Shown one piece after another: positions 53,972 through 64,000 of a stretch of 64,000 bases of DNA. Origin of the DNA: Takashimella koratensis. Its lineage: Eukaryota > Basidiomycota > Tremellomycetes > Trichosporonales > Tetragoniomycetaceae. The translations under genes were made by a program, and so were the position numbers. Under the pieces are notes generated by a model. It saw only the letters and a program-made list of their open reading frames with translations. It was not told the origin of the DNA and did not search any database. The stretch covers positions 353,306 through 417,305 of the forward strand of contig BCKT01000017.1 in NCBI GenBank assembly GCA_003116875.1. The letters are read 5' to 3'. Each line of letters starts with the position of its first letter. The first letter of the stretch is position 1.

Positions 53972-54338
53972 GCGTCAGAGTTATATCGTGTAGAGGAGTT
54001 ACCATCATCAGTACCATTATGCATCTCCCCTGCGACCAAGTGGGTCGCACCGTATATCAGAGTGGAGACTGGAGTCGGTGCGACCTTGGAGGTCGCATCG
54101 GGTCGCATCTCCCGGTTGGACCGGAATCACGTGACTGGTTGAAAACCAGAAATTCCGACAACGCCGCTGACGTATGTGGCAGCGCCTCGGAGATAAGCCC
54201 CCACGTGGCCGGGCTGTCACGTGGCCTTTCTGGGAAAACGTGGCTCCGGCAGCCGGCACCGTATATCCGGTTTGGCAGGTGGCAACTAGGACGCAACTCC
54301 AGCGTCACAGTGTCTCATTACTCGGTCTGTAGACTAGT
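53972..54338. other. Motif-dense noncoding stretch
   Basis: No gene. Carries two spaced palindromes TGCGACC-N5-GGTCGCA (54031-54049 and 54079-54097) with an extra GGTCGCA at 54101-54107, and three CACGTG boxes (54128-54133, 54202-54207, 54219-54224). The organisation is that of a regulatory region although the nearest intact gene ends here. Confidence 0.6.
54031..54107. promoter_or_regulatory. Pair of inverted repeats TGCGACC-N5-GGTCGCA
   Basis: Two perfect 7-bp inverted repeats with identical 5-nt spacers (54031-54049, 54079-54097), followed by one further half-site (54101-54107). Spaced inverted repeats are the usual binding form for dimeric regulators such as Zn2Cys6 proteins. No such protein is shown to bind here. 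Confidence 0.5.
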
Positions 54339-55145
54339 CTACAATGGCTCATGACTGGGGATCCGAATAGACTGGTTTGGACTCGCGGTGGCAACTTCTT
54401 CACAGCGTAGCGAAGGTCGGCAACGAGGGGTCAATCTCCTTATGGTTGAAGGTTCCCTGCAAGTAGTTGGAAGCGGGGTGGAATCTGCCGCCGAAGGAGG
54501 CAGCGGGGTGGAGTTAAAGGAGTCAGCAAGGCTCACGGCGTTCTCGACAAGATCAAGGCGGTTGGGGTTGGGCAGGAAGTTGAGCACCTGAGTGGTGCCG
54601 AGGTTCTGGATGGCCGCGTGATGTCCTGTGAGTGCCTGATGGATACGTGCTGGCTCGGGGGCTAAGTACTCCTCCATGACAATGCGGACCGGCTCAAGGT
54701 CGCCTTGGGACCGTGAAGGTCGTGATCTGCTCGTTGAGTAGTGCACGACCCACTGCATTGCCTTGGCTGTGAGTGGCTATTGTCCCGTGCAGCCGGTTTT
54801 GACCCGGCGCGTGCAGCAGAGGGTGAAGCCATAGAAGGCCCTGACAACGCCGGCCATGGAACCTGCATGGGTGAGCCACCAATGACGTGGTTGGTCATGT
54901 TTAGTATCACTGAGGCGTAGCGGACAGCAAGGTCTCACGAGGCATCAACGATATGGAGTCGAGCATGGTGGCTGCGGTCTCGACGGGGTTGGTTGAAACG
55001 CTCCCATTGTGGAATGGCGAGTACGGGGGGCTGCCTCGTGGATAACTCCTGGACGAGTACCAGCCGAGGGCGGCAAACGTAGGTGACTGAATATTTCAGG
55101 ACTTGCACCTGGATTACCATGGCGTACTATCACACTGAACACGAT
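54339..55145 (-). pseudogene. Decayed coding sequence, family unknown
   Basis: Minus-strand frames of protein-like composition follow each other with frame changes: SVTYVCRPRLVLVQELSTR and ERFNQPRRDRSHHARLHIVD; then DLAVRYASVILNMTNHVIGG; then HSQGNAVGRALLNEQITT; then EEYLAPEPARIHQALTGHH and QVLNFLPNPNRLDLVENAV. No single frame and no standard introns tie them together. The order suggests one former gene with stops and frameshifts. I do not recognise the family. Shadow frames of noncoding DNA remain a possible alternative. Confidence 0.3.
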
Positions 55146-56191
55146 AACGTGGTTGGGGAGGCGAGTATCAGATATTGACTCGGATGGTTCCAGACGGATT
55201 CAAAGCCACCGACTCGGAAATCTATAGCCGCTAGGTCTCGCGATCGCCCTTGACCCCCGTGGAGCTCAGAGAGGGTCCCGGCGAGAATCAGCTTGGTAGA
55301 CGATTCCGAGTCAAGTATAGCTCAGTCATCAACGCCCGACGACAGTATGTGATCGTTGTCTACTTGGTCGCCTGAAGAACAGGGACCCGCAACTACCAGC
55401 TGTTCAACTAGCCTGCGTGCACTAGCGGCTACAAGTCAAGGACCGGAAAATGGCTTCACGTCGGTTTGTAGGACTCTGTCAAACGAATTCATGCCGATGT
55501 TCTCGTTGGGTCCAAACAAAGTCAACGAGTTGCACGGAGGACCCGGAATGATCCCTCGCATTCCAGAACAGTTGTCAATTTGAGGCCGGTCTTGCCGTTG
55601 GCAGACGAAATCCGTATTGACAATCCCAGAACACAGTAGCTCATAAGGACCACAGTTGTTCGCAGTCGTTACTCGTCTCGATCACACGTCTCAACGTCTT
55701 GGGGATGATTTTGGCAGTGACAGGATCGAATTGAATGTGCAGTCTCAGTCTTTCGAGTTTGCGTAGGGGCGGTCGACGATTTCTGCCAAGCAGTACCTCC
55801 TTCCCGTCGCTTCATTGAGGGGAGGGGACGGTCTCCATCGCTGACAGGAACGAGACCTCCATCGGGATGAAAAATCGAGATCGATCTCGGCTTCAGCGAC
55901 CACCATCCGCTCTGTTGAGTGTCCCAATGATTGTTTCGGACAGAAGGACGACGGGCTCTGGGCCCAGTGGGCCGCGCCCTTAGATTAGTGCGAGGTATCT
56001 TTGAACCTTGGAACGAGCGACACGGTCCGAACCGATCTGGGGAGGTTTGCTGACAAATTGAGCATGATGCCGGCGTAGGAAAAGTGCAGCTTCAAGATTC
56101 ATATCATCTAACCAGATTGATTTTAGATGGATAAGCAGCGTGAAAACTACACCTTATCGCGCGGAGAAACCCTATCGATCCTGTTGGACGC
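55146..56191. other. Gene-poor stretch, nothing recognised
   Basis: 1,046 bp with only short, unsupported frames on both strands, no typical introns and no obvious repeats. It ends at the stop of the large leftward gene. Confidence 0.6.
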
Positions 56192-59100
56192 CTATTTCAA
56201 TCGCTGTACAAGCTTCTCCAATCGCTTGCGATATCCGTTCTTATCATTCCCTAAAACGGCAGTCATGCTCAGCCCTTGTGACTCTGGTCCCGCGACTTTA
56301 ATACAAGGCAGGTCAAGGAGAGCGTTTCGGGTTGTCGGCGAAAATACCTCTGAGCGAATCATCTCGGCGATAAACAGCTCAAACTCGGCTGCAAAGGAAA
56401 CATGCGGGTAGTTCTCGTTTGCGCACATCTTCCACAACGCATTCAGATAGCCCTTTTCTGAAAGCGGTACGAAGTAATGAACAGTCCGTTGTTCCCTGGA
56501 GGAATTGGGTGACGTACGCCCGTGAAGGGTCCAATCCGGCACAAGATCCACGTGTTCAGAGACGAAGGTGTGAATGGCCTCGCTTAATTTGTCCACGTTG
56601 TCGAGATCGGGTTTAGGGTCGTCGACTTGTTCCACACAAAAGACTTTTTCGATATGCGAATGCTTGTCCTTGCCCTGGAGTGTGAGCTACAAGTCAACAG
56701 GCTTACTCACTGGGATGGTTTCCTTTACCACAGAGCGAAGAGCTGCACGGTAGGCTATGACATCTCTGTCGTTAACGTCGCCCCGTTTTGAATCGTAATT
56801 TGTGCCGACTAGATAAATCTGTCCGCCTTGACTCGTGGATTCAACGACGCGATTCAGTGTGGGATTGCTCGTCGCCATCGGTGATTGCGAGCCCGGATTT
56901 TGAGGAACATCCGACTCTCTGCAATACAGGAGTGTAAGATCTGCAGCACCGAGGAAGATTTTCTGCATATTTGCCGCATTTTCGTACCCATAAATTTTAT
57001 CGTCCCATCCAGGAAGACTTGCTGTGGTTTAAATTAGTTCCATCACTGTTACTACTTACCAAAGCAAACCTTCGCGTCCGAAGTGTCAGGAGAGGGAGAA
57101 AAGGCGACAACCTCGGGGTTCTCCGTGGCTTCCCACTCCCTGCCCCCACAATTAACCTTACAGGACTGATGTGGCGGCAAACGAAGAAGCGTTCGCAGCG
57201 CCGTGGATTTTCCCGAGTTTTTACGTCTGTACAGAGTCAGCAATTACGCAAAAAAAGACTCACCCTGCAAAAACGACAAGAATTGACTGGTTTACCGCCT
57301 TTCGGAGTCGCAAGAATGGCTGAATATACGTGATAACAGCTTCTTTCCAATACTTCAAGTCGTCGCGCGCTGGTTCCGCGAACTCCTGGAGACTGGCCTC
57401 TCGCTCAAATTCATCGGTCAACATTTGCTCAAGATCTTGAATCGGTCGCGAAATCAGTGATTGCGCATCGGTTTCTCTCGCGACTTTGATATTTGCTGTG
57501 ATCGCAGTAGTGATCAAATCGTGATACTTGCGATCAACGTCTTTACCAGAAGCGACAAGGTAGTAGGCCGTGGCGACTGCGCGACGAATCCCGTGGATCA
57601 ATGCGGCACCAGCAGCACCAGTCATCCACGTCTTCCCATTACTCTCCGCTTGTACATTTAGACAGCCAGTAGTGAGTTTGGGTTCGATCCGTGGGCCAAG
57701 TTCAGAGATGATGTCCGAGATCCTGTTGTACCAGTGTTTCTCCTCCAAGATGGGTCTATCCAAGATGGTGGTTTGAAGAAATTTCCTGAATAAGGGTGTT
57801 GGATTGCCTTCGAGTGTATCGAGAAGCTCGAGGACGGATCGAGTGACCGTAAATGCCGAGTCGGGACCAATTTCCAAGACATCCGCAAGCTTTCGTCCCA
57901 ATTTGGCGTGTCCAGACGAAACGAGTTCGAGTGATGATTTGACTACCGCGGAACGTAATAGAGCCTCCGGGTACATGCTGTTGGCGACTCCGTTGCTGGT
58001 TTCAATGACTTCGGCTTTCGCATCGTCACCTGAAGGGATCGGGTCGTCGTCGAGGTAGAGTCGCAACTTTTCAATGTCGGCATCACGCGGTATGGCGATG
58101 CTGATCTCAGGCAAGGTGACGATTTCGTGATTTGGGTATAATTCGGGGAATACGTAATCGTCATCTGCCCCAAAGCGCACACGTGTCATCTCAGTCGGTC
58201 CATGAGCGATGGATTTGCTAGGGTGAAGAAGCGAAAGTGAGCTTATCCGCATCCAACCAAGCTCAGAACCTCGCAAGACAGCTCGGACCCTTCTGGTAGA
58301 TTGGTCGGTTGTTGTCTGCTTGGGGAGGTAGAACTTGACGGAAGGATCAGGGCCAAGAGGCGCCGGTACGCAGAGTGTTTCGAGAGCACGTAGCACTTTC
58401 GAAACGTCACGAGGCGAGAAGAAGAACGGTGGTCCTATAACTTTCCGTTTCCGACCCACGCACAACGTGGCCTCCACAGCAGACACACCGCCGGTGTAGA
58501 TGCTCGATATCAGCAGAGCGCAAGCTTTTTTCCTTACTGTGGATGAACGATTGGCACGGTGTCTTCCTCTACACGTTCCAAGACCCAGTTGATCATGAAA
58601 TGTCGTGATTGTGTTATGTGACGTCCCACCGGATCGCTTTTCAACGCCTCCTTGACATGTTCCGTTCGCTTGGCGTATGGTGAACTATTTGAGGAGAGAC
58701 GATCATTCGCTTGACGCAAGAGTTCGTCGATGTATTCGATCATCTCCTTCGATGTATAAAGCCATCTGCCTTCCGAAGACAATCGATCGAAAACGGATTC
58801 AACCACTTCAACCACTTCCGGGGGAGTGTTGGGACCATACCATCCCAAATGGGTCAGACAATGTCGAAGGTGTGGCAAAGCCGTATACCAAGTTCCCTCG
58901 GAATAGTTGACACAAGTCACGCGTGGGACGTCCTTGTTTGAGTCGCCGTCCGAGTACACGGTTTGGAGTGTTGAAAGAGTTGGCTCCAGATCCTCTCGGT
59001 CCGAGTCCTTTTTCTCGAATGCTACCGGGTCAAATAGAACAACTTCCAACTCGATGGTAGATAATGCCTCCTGATTCAGGGAATCTTTAACGGCCTTCAA

Positions 59101-61507
59101 GGCCTTATACATCAGGTTCTCCGCGGTGTTCGCCTAAATCAATCAGTCCAAAGGCGAATCAACTAAACTCACAAAAACACCTTCTCCCGTGACGATCACC
59201 TTGACGCGACTGCCATGCTCCTGCTTCGGAGAACCAAGCACCTCTGCAAGGAACGCACTGAGGATGCCGACGGGAAAAAAAGACGCGGTGGAGGGTGGGA
59301 CGTGATGATTGAAACAGTGCTCGATAGCTGTAGAAGTGCTGTCTCCGCTGATCGAGAATACAACACAGCTACTAGCCTGTCGCTGATCGTCGGGGAATCC
59401 CACTATGGTCCATTGATTATGAGATTCGGATTTGCGAGATCCACAAGAATCATACCATGACCCGATTTGCACGTATGATTCGGTAGGCCATTGCCATCTG
59501 ACATCAGCCATACAAGTAAAAGTTTTACTCACTGTTGGTTCATGTTCTTTGAATTTCGACAAGCGAGGAGAACCGAGGAGGCTAATGTGATCATCGTATA
59601 AGGGTCACAGAAGGAATTCCGTAAATCCTCCTGGACCTCTATTTCGAGTCCGGCGACTATTTCAGAGGTGTTGATGGCCGTCGCTTGTGATTGAGCGCTG
59701 ATTGTAAAAGGACTAGGTTCGAAATCGTGGAGATATTGATTCAGCGCAGTGGTTGGCGACGGTCGCGCAGGTGCAATAGCTACGGGGGCAGCTCGTGGAC
59801 GCGGGTGAGCCAACGTGACGTGCAGCTGAACGTTTGCTGGAGCTGGCGGTGCAGTGATAACACCTCGGGGTCGCGAAAGTGGGAGGCGTGGTGTGATGGG
59901 CGAAGCGATTACCACAGCATTGCTCGACGAAGCAATCGCACCAGGCAGAGTTGAAGGGATGGGAGAGACCAGTGCCAACATTTGATAACCTCGTGACTGT
60001 TCGTTTTCCAGTGTCGAGACAAACTGTTGAACGTCTTCCACCAGCTGTTTACCAATAGCGCCAATCGCTACGTCGAGCTGTTGACGGATGTCCGCATATT
60101 TTTCGAGCGCTTTTTGTAATTTCGCACGATTCGACGGGCCGTATAGCTCTGCGCCTCGCCCAGCCATTTGAGCTTGTGTGTGGGTCTTGTTGAGTCCCAA
60201 TGCGGCCAGTGTGGAGCTACTGTTCGCAACTTGTTTCTTCGCGGCGATGTGAAGTTTTTCGATATGGGCGTGAATGCTTGTCTGCAAGGGCGCAATCCCC
60301 CCCAGAATGGTATCAATATCTTGGAGAAGGTTGCGCATGCGCAAAGCTTGGTCTTGATCGAACAGGGCAGTTGCTCCCATTCCCAGAGAGTGTAGAACTC
60401 CTAACGATTGTGCGCGGTCTTCAATGACCGCAATGAACCGAACCAGCTTGCAAAAGCTCTGCACAAACTGCTCAGTGGTCGGTAGTGACCCCTGTTGGTC
60501 AAAGTCCAGTCGTTTGAAAACATCCTTGTAGACTTCTTCCACAGCAGACTGAGTCGATCAGTCACGAATGTATCATGACTTACAGAGAGTTTGTCCGTCC
60601 TAGCTACTTCTTCCTGCAGATGCTTTTGCAATGTCAACCACTCCGCGGATGTCGGCGATTTCTTGGAAACGATAGATACTGTCGTAGATACTGGAGCGTC
60701 TTGAGACAAAAGCCAGGTGGAGCTAGTTTCTTGTCCTGTGCAAAATCGGTATTTGCCCAATAACATGGCCAAATTGGTGAAACGCTGTAGAGATTTTCCA
60801 CCGTGGTCGCCGAGGGCCATGGCACAATAATTGGCGAGAGCGTCTGCCACGTGACTAAGGCTCTCGCCAGCGTTTTTGAGTCTGTCGGGGATCGCTACTG
60901 CATGGGAACGACCTCGATCATTTAGAATATCCCGGATCTCCCTTAGAGAATTCAACATTCTACGATCAGCAACGCCCAACTCTAGGCTTACGCGCTGAAT
61001 GGGATCCAGATACTGCTTGTAAGCGAAAGCCATGGTGATAAACTTACCTGTCGTTCATCTTTGCTCTATGGATATCCCCCGCGATGGCTTCAAGAAAGTC
61101 GAAGCGCTGTTGGACGATGCCAAGGTCGATTTGAAGGGAGTCCGTGGTCTGACCAAACGTTGAAAGAGCGGGGCCCAAGGAGGTGACCATCTCGCGGCTG
61201 ACAGCGGTCAACAGCTGGGGGCGGATATCGCGGGAGAATCCATAATACTGCTTCGAAGACGTTGCGGCCTCGAGATTCTTGCAGCTCTCCCAGAATGTCC
61301 TGACATGAGTCTTTGTGTCCAAATCGCGTTCCATCTAAAGGTTTAGCGAAAGCTCATCAGTGGACTCACCAGGGGGGGGTTTGGTCTCTGGAGCCTGTCG
61401 AGAGCAATCTCGATAGTCTCCGCGATGGGAAAGGCATGACCTTCGGCGCCTAAAGACTTGAGTGCGAACTCTCGCAATGTCGTGTAGTCCTTCAAAACCG
61501 TCGACAT
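56192..61507 (-). CDS. Large unknown protein with C-terminal divergent P-loop GTPase-like domain
   Basis: About 1,650 residues in roughly eleven exons; family not recognised. N-terminal third: helical (SLREIRDILNDRG; RLKNAGESLSHVADALANYC; LQKALEKYADIRQQLDVAIG), then a Pro/Ala-rich segment. Middle: a possible alpha/beta domain (TIVGFPDDQRQASSCVVFSI; SRVKVIVTGEGVFANTAENL; TIELEVVLFDPVAF). Then a second helical region. C-terminal end: a nucleotide-binding domain with Walker A AGRKNSGKST, a G3-like SLPGWDD that lacks the usual Asp, and a G4-like GTNYDSKRGD. The apparent stop at 58534 is inside an intron: GTAAGG donor to CGAG acceptor restores the frame and links what look like two genes. Base composition is less GC-rich than neighbours. 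Confidence 0.6.
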
Positions 61508-62082
61508 TCGTGGAATCGGATGAATAGAGATGGTAGAGGGGGAAACGTGCACTCCAAGTATTATAAGCGATGGCCTTGTATCATTCGAGAGGGTGGGGCA
61601 TGCCCAAAAGGGTATGTGCTGCCATCGCGCGAATGATTCAGCCCTATTCAGGTGAACCCTGGGGCCTGGATCAAAGGTGTTGTTATTCGGTATGACGTTG
61701 GTGTTCTTATCCCGATTGGCCCAACAGTCAAAACCCCGGCCTTGGCATTTTCCCGTCTCAGGGTTGGAGAAAGTTTCCCACGGATTGCCGGCAGATCCAA
61801 AACTCTGCTGAGGTCTCACCAGGCCATCTCCGAAATCCAGACACGAGGTCCAATTCTCAACAGTCAAGGGGAATCCTCTGACGGTCTGAGCTGCAGCCCG
61901 TTGCCGTAATGGAGGGTCGGTTCTGCATGATCGCAAGTGCATGCCTCCGCCCATCCAGCACTCGGCGGATCTCGACCGAGCCAGGGCTGGGCGGAGCACA
62001 TCGTGCGTGCAGGGGCTGTGCAATGGCCGCCCGAGTAGGACGAAAACTGACCCCAGATGGAGAGTACATATGAACCGACTGA
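61508..62082. other. Divergent intergenic region, no gene
   Basis: 575 bp between the starts of the large GTPase-like gene (leftward) and the membrane protein (rightward). The leftward frame stays open to 62023, so a longer N-terminus is possible, but it is Cys/Pro/Arg-rich and unlike the rest of the protein. Confidence 0.5.
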
Positions 62083-63321
62083 ATGTCAGACTCTCTCGCC
62101 ACCGCCAAATCGACCATGTCCGACATCGACCAAACGTCTGGTACCGCTGGGGAGCAAACCCCCCTGCTCCCCGCCCACCACGGTCCCGATGAAGAAACCA
62201 CCTCGGCTCCCGCTACCCAGGGGCCGCAACAGGAGGAGGCAAAGCATACCTTCAAGGAGTGGTGCAAGATGATCGGCATCGGGATTTATGTGACTATATG
62301 GCTTTGGACCTCGGTTACCTTGATCGGACTTGCGCTGTTCTATTTGGGGTATATCTTGTCCCTTCTCGTGTACTATCTTCTTCTCCCTCTCATCTACGGT
62401 GGCCTTTCCCTCCTCTTTGCCGGGTGTTCCGCACTGGTAACGCTAATCGTGCACGCCATTCTCGGCTCACCACCCTCGCTCGACATATCGATTCACCCTT
62501 GGAATGCGAGCCGACCAATCGCGGCGTGCAATTCGTCGACGACCGACATCTTGCCCATGGGCTATTTCCGTTACGATTCAGGGGAAACCACCAGCCCCCC
62601 GATCCGCGCCGCTATCATTGCACCCGATACACTTCTTGTCGCCGCTACGTCCTTGATCGTCGACTTTGACTTCAATATCGCCCCTGCACATTATATAATT
62701 GGAGGATCATTCTGGCCGGACGCTATCCCCGCTGAGAAATACTGGGTGAAAGCCTACAATATTCATCCACGCTTTACGCTTCCGAGTCGTACCCAGCTGT
62801 CGCCGTGGATCGATGTCGCCGATGCATGGTGTCGTGGGGTATACGCCGACAGCCAATCACACCGCAAAACTTGTCGTTTACTCAAACAGTTCCTCGCGTT
62901 CGCCTTCGAGCCGGTACATAACGATCATGCCGTTTTGTTCCTAGGTTCACAACTGCCGATTCAACCCGCTTCGCTTGTATGGGACAATCGAGTCGAGGAC
63001 ATCAGCATTCAATTGACGTCCGACTGCATCTCAGAGGTCTCGGCCAAAGTCGCATCGGCAAACCAGGACAGTGAGGTATTGAGGTATCGTTCCGATGATT
63101 TTCTTCCCATGCGTGATGCGAAGCCGGCATTTGCAACAGGTCCATCAGGGAATCGGTCGCTCATTGGCTTGACCACGCAGCTGGCGTCACTTCCCCGCGG
63201 CGAACAGGATCTCCGGGAGTCACGTTATGATCGCATCGATATGGAGTGGCTTAAATGGGCGATGGCGTGGGCGTGTAGGAGATATGCGTCGGGGTGTAGC
63301 GGGCCTGTAATCGAAGGGTAG
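62083..63321 (+). CDS. Hypothetical membrane protein with C-terminal soluble domain
   Basis: Single-exon frame of 412 residues, family not recognised. After a hydrophilic N-terminus containing TPLLPAHHG, two close hydrophobic segments appear (IGIGIYVTIWLWTSVTLIGL; YLGYILSLLVYYLLLPLIYG), running into LLFAGCSALVTLIVHAILG. The C-terminal 270 residues look soluble and contain several Asn-x-Ser/Thr sites (NASRP, NSSTT), so this part may face the cell exterior or a lumen. A second Met at 62116 is a possible start. A well-formed 29-nt intron (63327-63355) lies just after the stop, in the 3' untranslated region. Confidence 0.65.
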   Translation: MSDSLATAKSTMSDIDQTSGTAGEQTPLLPAHHGPDEETTSAPATQGPQQEEAKHTFKEWCKMIGIGIYVTIWLWTSVTLIGLALFYLGYILSLLVYYLLLPLIYGGLSLLFAGCSALVTLIVHAILGSPPSLDISIHPWNASRPIAACNSSTTDILPMGYFRYDSGETTSPPIRAAIIAPDTLLVAATSLIVDFDFNIAPAHYIIGGSFWPDAIPAEKYWVKAYNIHPRFTLPSRTQLSPWIDVADAWCRGVYADSQSHRKTCRLLKQFLAFAFEPVHNDHAVLFLGSQLPIQPASLVWDNRVEDISIQLTSDCISEVSAKVASANQDSEVLRYRSDDFLPMRDAKPAFATGPSGNRSLIGLTTQLASLPRGEQDLRESRYDRIDMEWLKWAMAWACRRYASGCSGPVIEG

Positions 63322-64000
63322 ACTGGTAAGTCCTCTCGTTGATCGTGCTGACAGGTAGAGTGTATGCATAGGTTAAGGTGGAGCAGCTTGATTTGGAATT
63401 TGTCTCTTGGTCTACCTGGGGTTCGTTGCAGACTTTAGACAGATTGTTTCTCGCTTCTCGCCTCGGCCGTCTGCAAGCACTCTTCTCTTCCCGTTGCGTC
63501 TTGAACCGAACAGTTGTCGCGAGTGAAAAGCCACAGACGTCAGATTACAAACTTATTTACAAGATAGTCACTTGTGTCATACTCACATCAGTAGACCCAT
63601 GTACTTTGCTTGTAGATGAATCGTATACACTCAGCTCAAGGACGACGCTAATGAATTTTAACAATTGTTGCTATCGGGGGCACCCTACCGCTACCAATCT
63701 GGCTTTCTGGTAACCCATAAAGACTATGCATCATCTCCTAAGCTTTGTGTTCACCTTTTGACCCCACTCTGTGCAGCTCTTTCTCAACCCCTTAGGGGGT
63801 TAGAGGGGAGGTGCCCAATTTTCACCTCTAGTGGGGTTGTCCTCTTAGGGGGGTTAGAGAGGCGGTGCCCAATTTTCACCTCTAGTGGGGTTGTCCTCAA
63901 TTCTTAACCCTTAGCTCCCAAATTTTAATACAAGGTAGCTGGGGCCTAGGAGCATCTTCTGACAAAGTTTCAGAGCTAAGAATGCATGCATGCATGAGAT
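63322..64000. other. AT-richer tail of the window, no gene
   Basis: 679 bp with only short frames, some of them repeat-derived. The stretch is less GC-rich than the rest and holds the tandem repeats at 63792-63898 and a short ATGC run at 63981-63996. It could be a repeat-rich or subtelomere-like boundary, but there is too little sequence to say. Confidence 0.55.
63792..63898. repeat. Two-copy 53/54-bp tandem repeat
   Basis: 63792-63844 and 63845-63898 are near-identical units that share GGTGCCCAATTTTCACCTCT and end GTGGGGTTGTCCTC. They differ at a few positions in the G-rich first third (one extra G and two substitutions). Confidence 0.9.

Noticed and set aside
1..64000. tRNA, rRNA or intact transposon
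   Set aside because: No cloverleaf-like stretch with typical A and B boxes, no rRNA-like sequence and no transposase, reverse transcriptase or terminal repeats were recognised by reading; a dedicated search could still find a small RNA.

Overview
The window looks like a chromosome segment of a basidiomycete yeast, probably Tremellomycetes and within that most like Trichosporonales. This is inferred from sequence style, not from a database match. Genes are dense, moderately GC-rich and cut by many very short introns (about 29-38 nt) with GTGAGT/GTAGGT donors and a CTGAC-type branch site a few bases before AG. Many genes carry a TATA-like box about 35-45 nt before the start codon. No tRNA, rRNA, CRISPR array or intact transposon was seen.

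Region 1 (1-11.5 kb): a Baeyer-Villiger monooxygenase running off the left edge, a glutathione-transferase-like protein, a long GT microsatellite, an arrestin-fold protein, an FMN-dependent 2-hydroxyacid oxidase, a secreted type-B carboxylesterase and a cytosolic GH5 glycosidase. Region 2 (11.6-28.1 kb): a Zn2Cys6 regulator, then a sugar/sugar-acid set: an enolase-superfamily sugar-acid dehydratase (L-fuconate/L-galactonate type), an extended SDR, two sugar MFS carriers, two Gfo/Idh/MocA dehydrogenases, a TIM-barrel isomerase/epimerase, a 2-oxoglutarate/Fe(II) oxygenase and RidA. Region 3 (28.2-37.1 kb): a second Zn2Cys6 regulator, an anion:cation-symporter MFS, an HpcH/HpaI (2-keto-3-deoxy acid) aldolase, another sugar MFS and an SDR; several of the promoters share a TCCCCGA word. 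Region 4 (37.6-50.9 kb): a secreted AA14-like copper oxygenase fused to three WSC domains, a degenerate Ap4A-phosphorylase-like protein, a D-2-hydroxyacid dehydrogenase interrupted by an assembly artefact, a DHDPS-family aldolase, a third Zn2Cys6 regulator, a Dal5-type MFS and two more SDRs.

Together regions 2-4 look like a catabolic island for plant-wall-derived sugars, sugar acids or cyclitols: extracellular attack (AA14-WSC, esterase), uptake (five MFS carriers), oxidation and dehydration (SDRs, Idh, dehydratase), retro-aldol cleavage (two unrelated aldolase folds) and local regulators.

Region 5 (50.9-64 kb) is different: a relic of a PLP decarboxylase, a coiled-coil-like gene, a small Zn2Cys6 gene with a disturbed N-terminus, an unknown gene, a 2.2-kb stretch holding operator-like palindromes and a second decayed gene, then a large (about 1,650-residue) gene of unknown family ending in a divergent P-loop GTPase-like domain, a membrane protein and terminal tandem repeats. 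The strongest candidates for something undescribed are the AA14-WSC fusion and the large GTPase-like protein.
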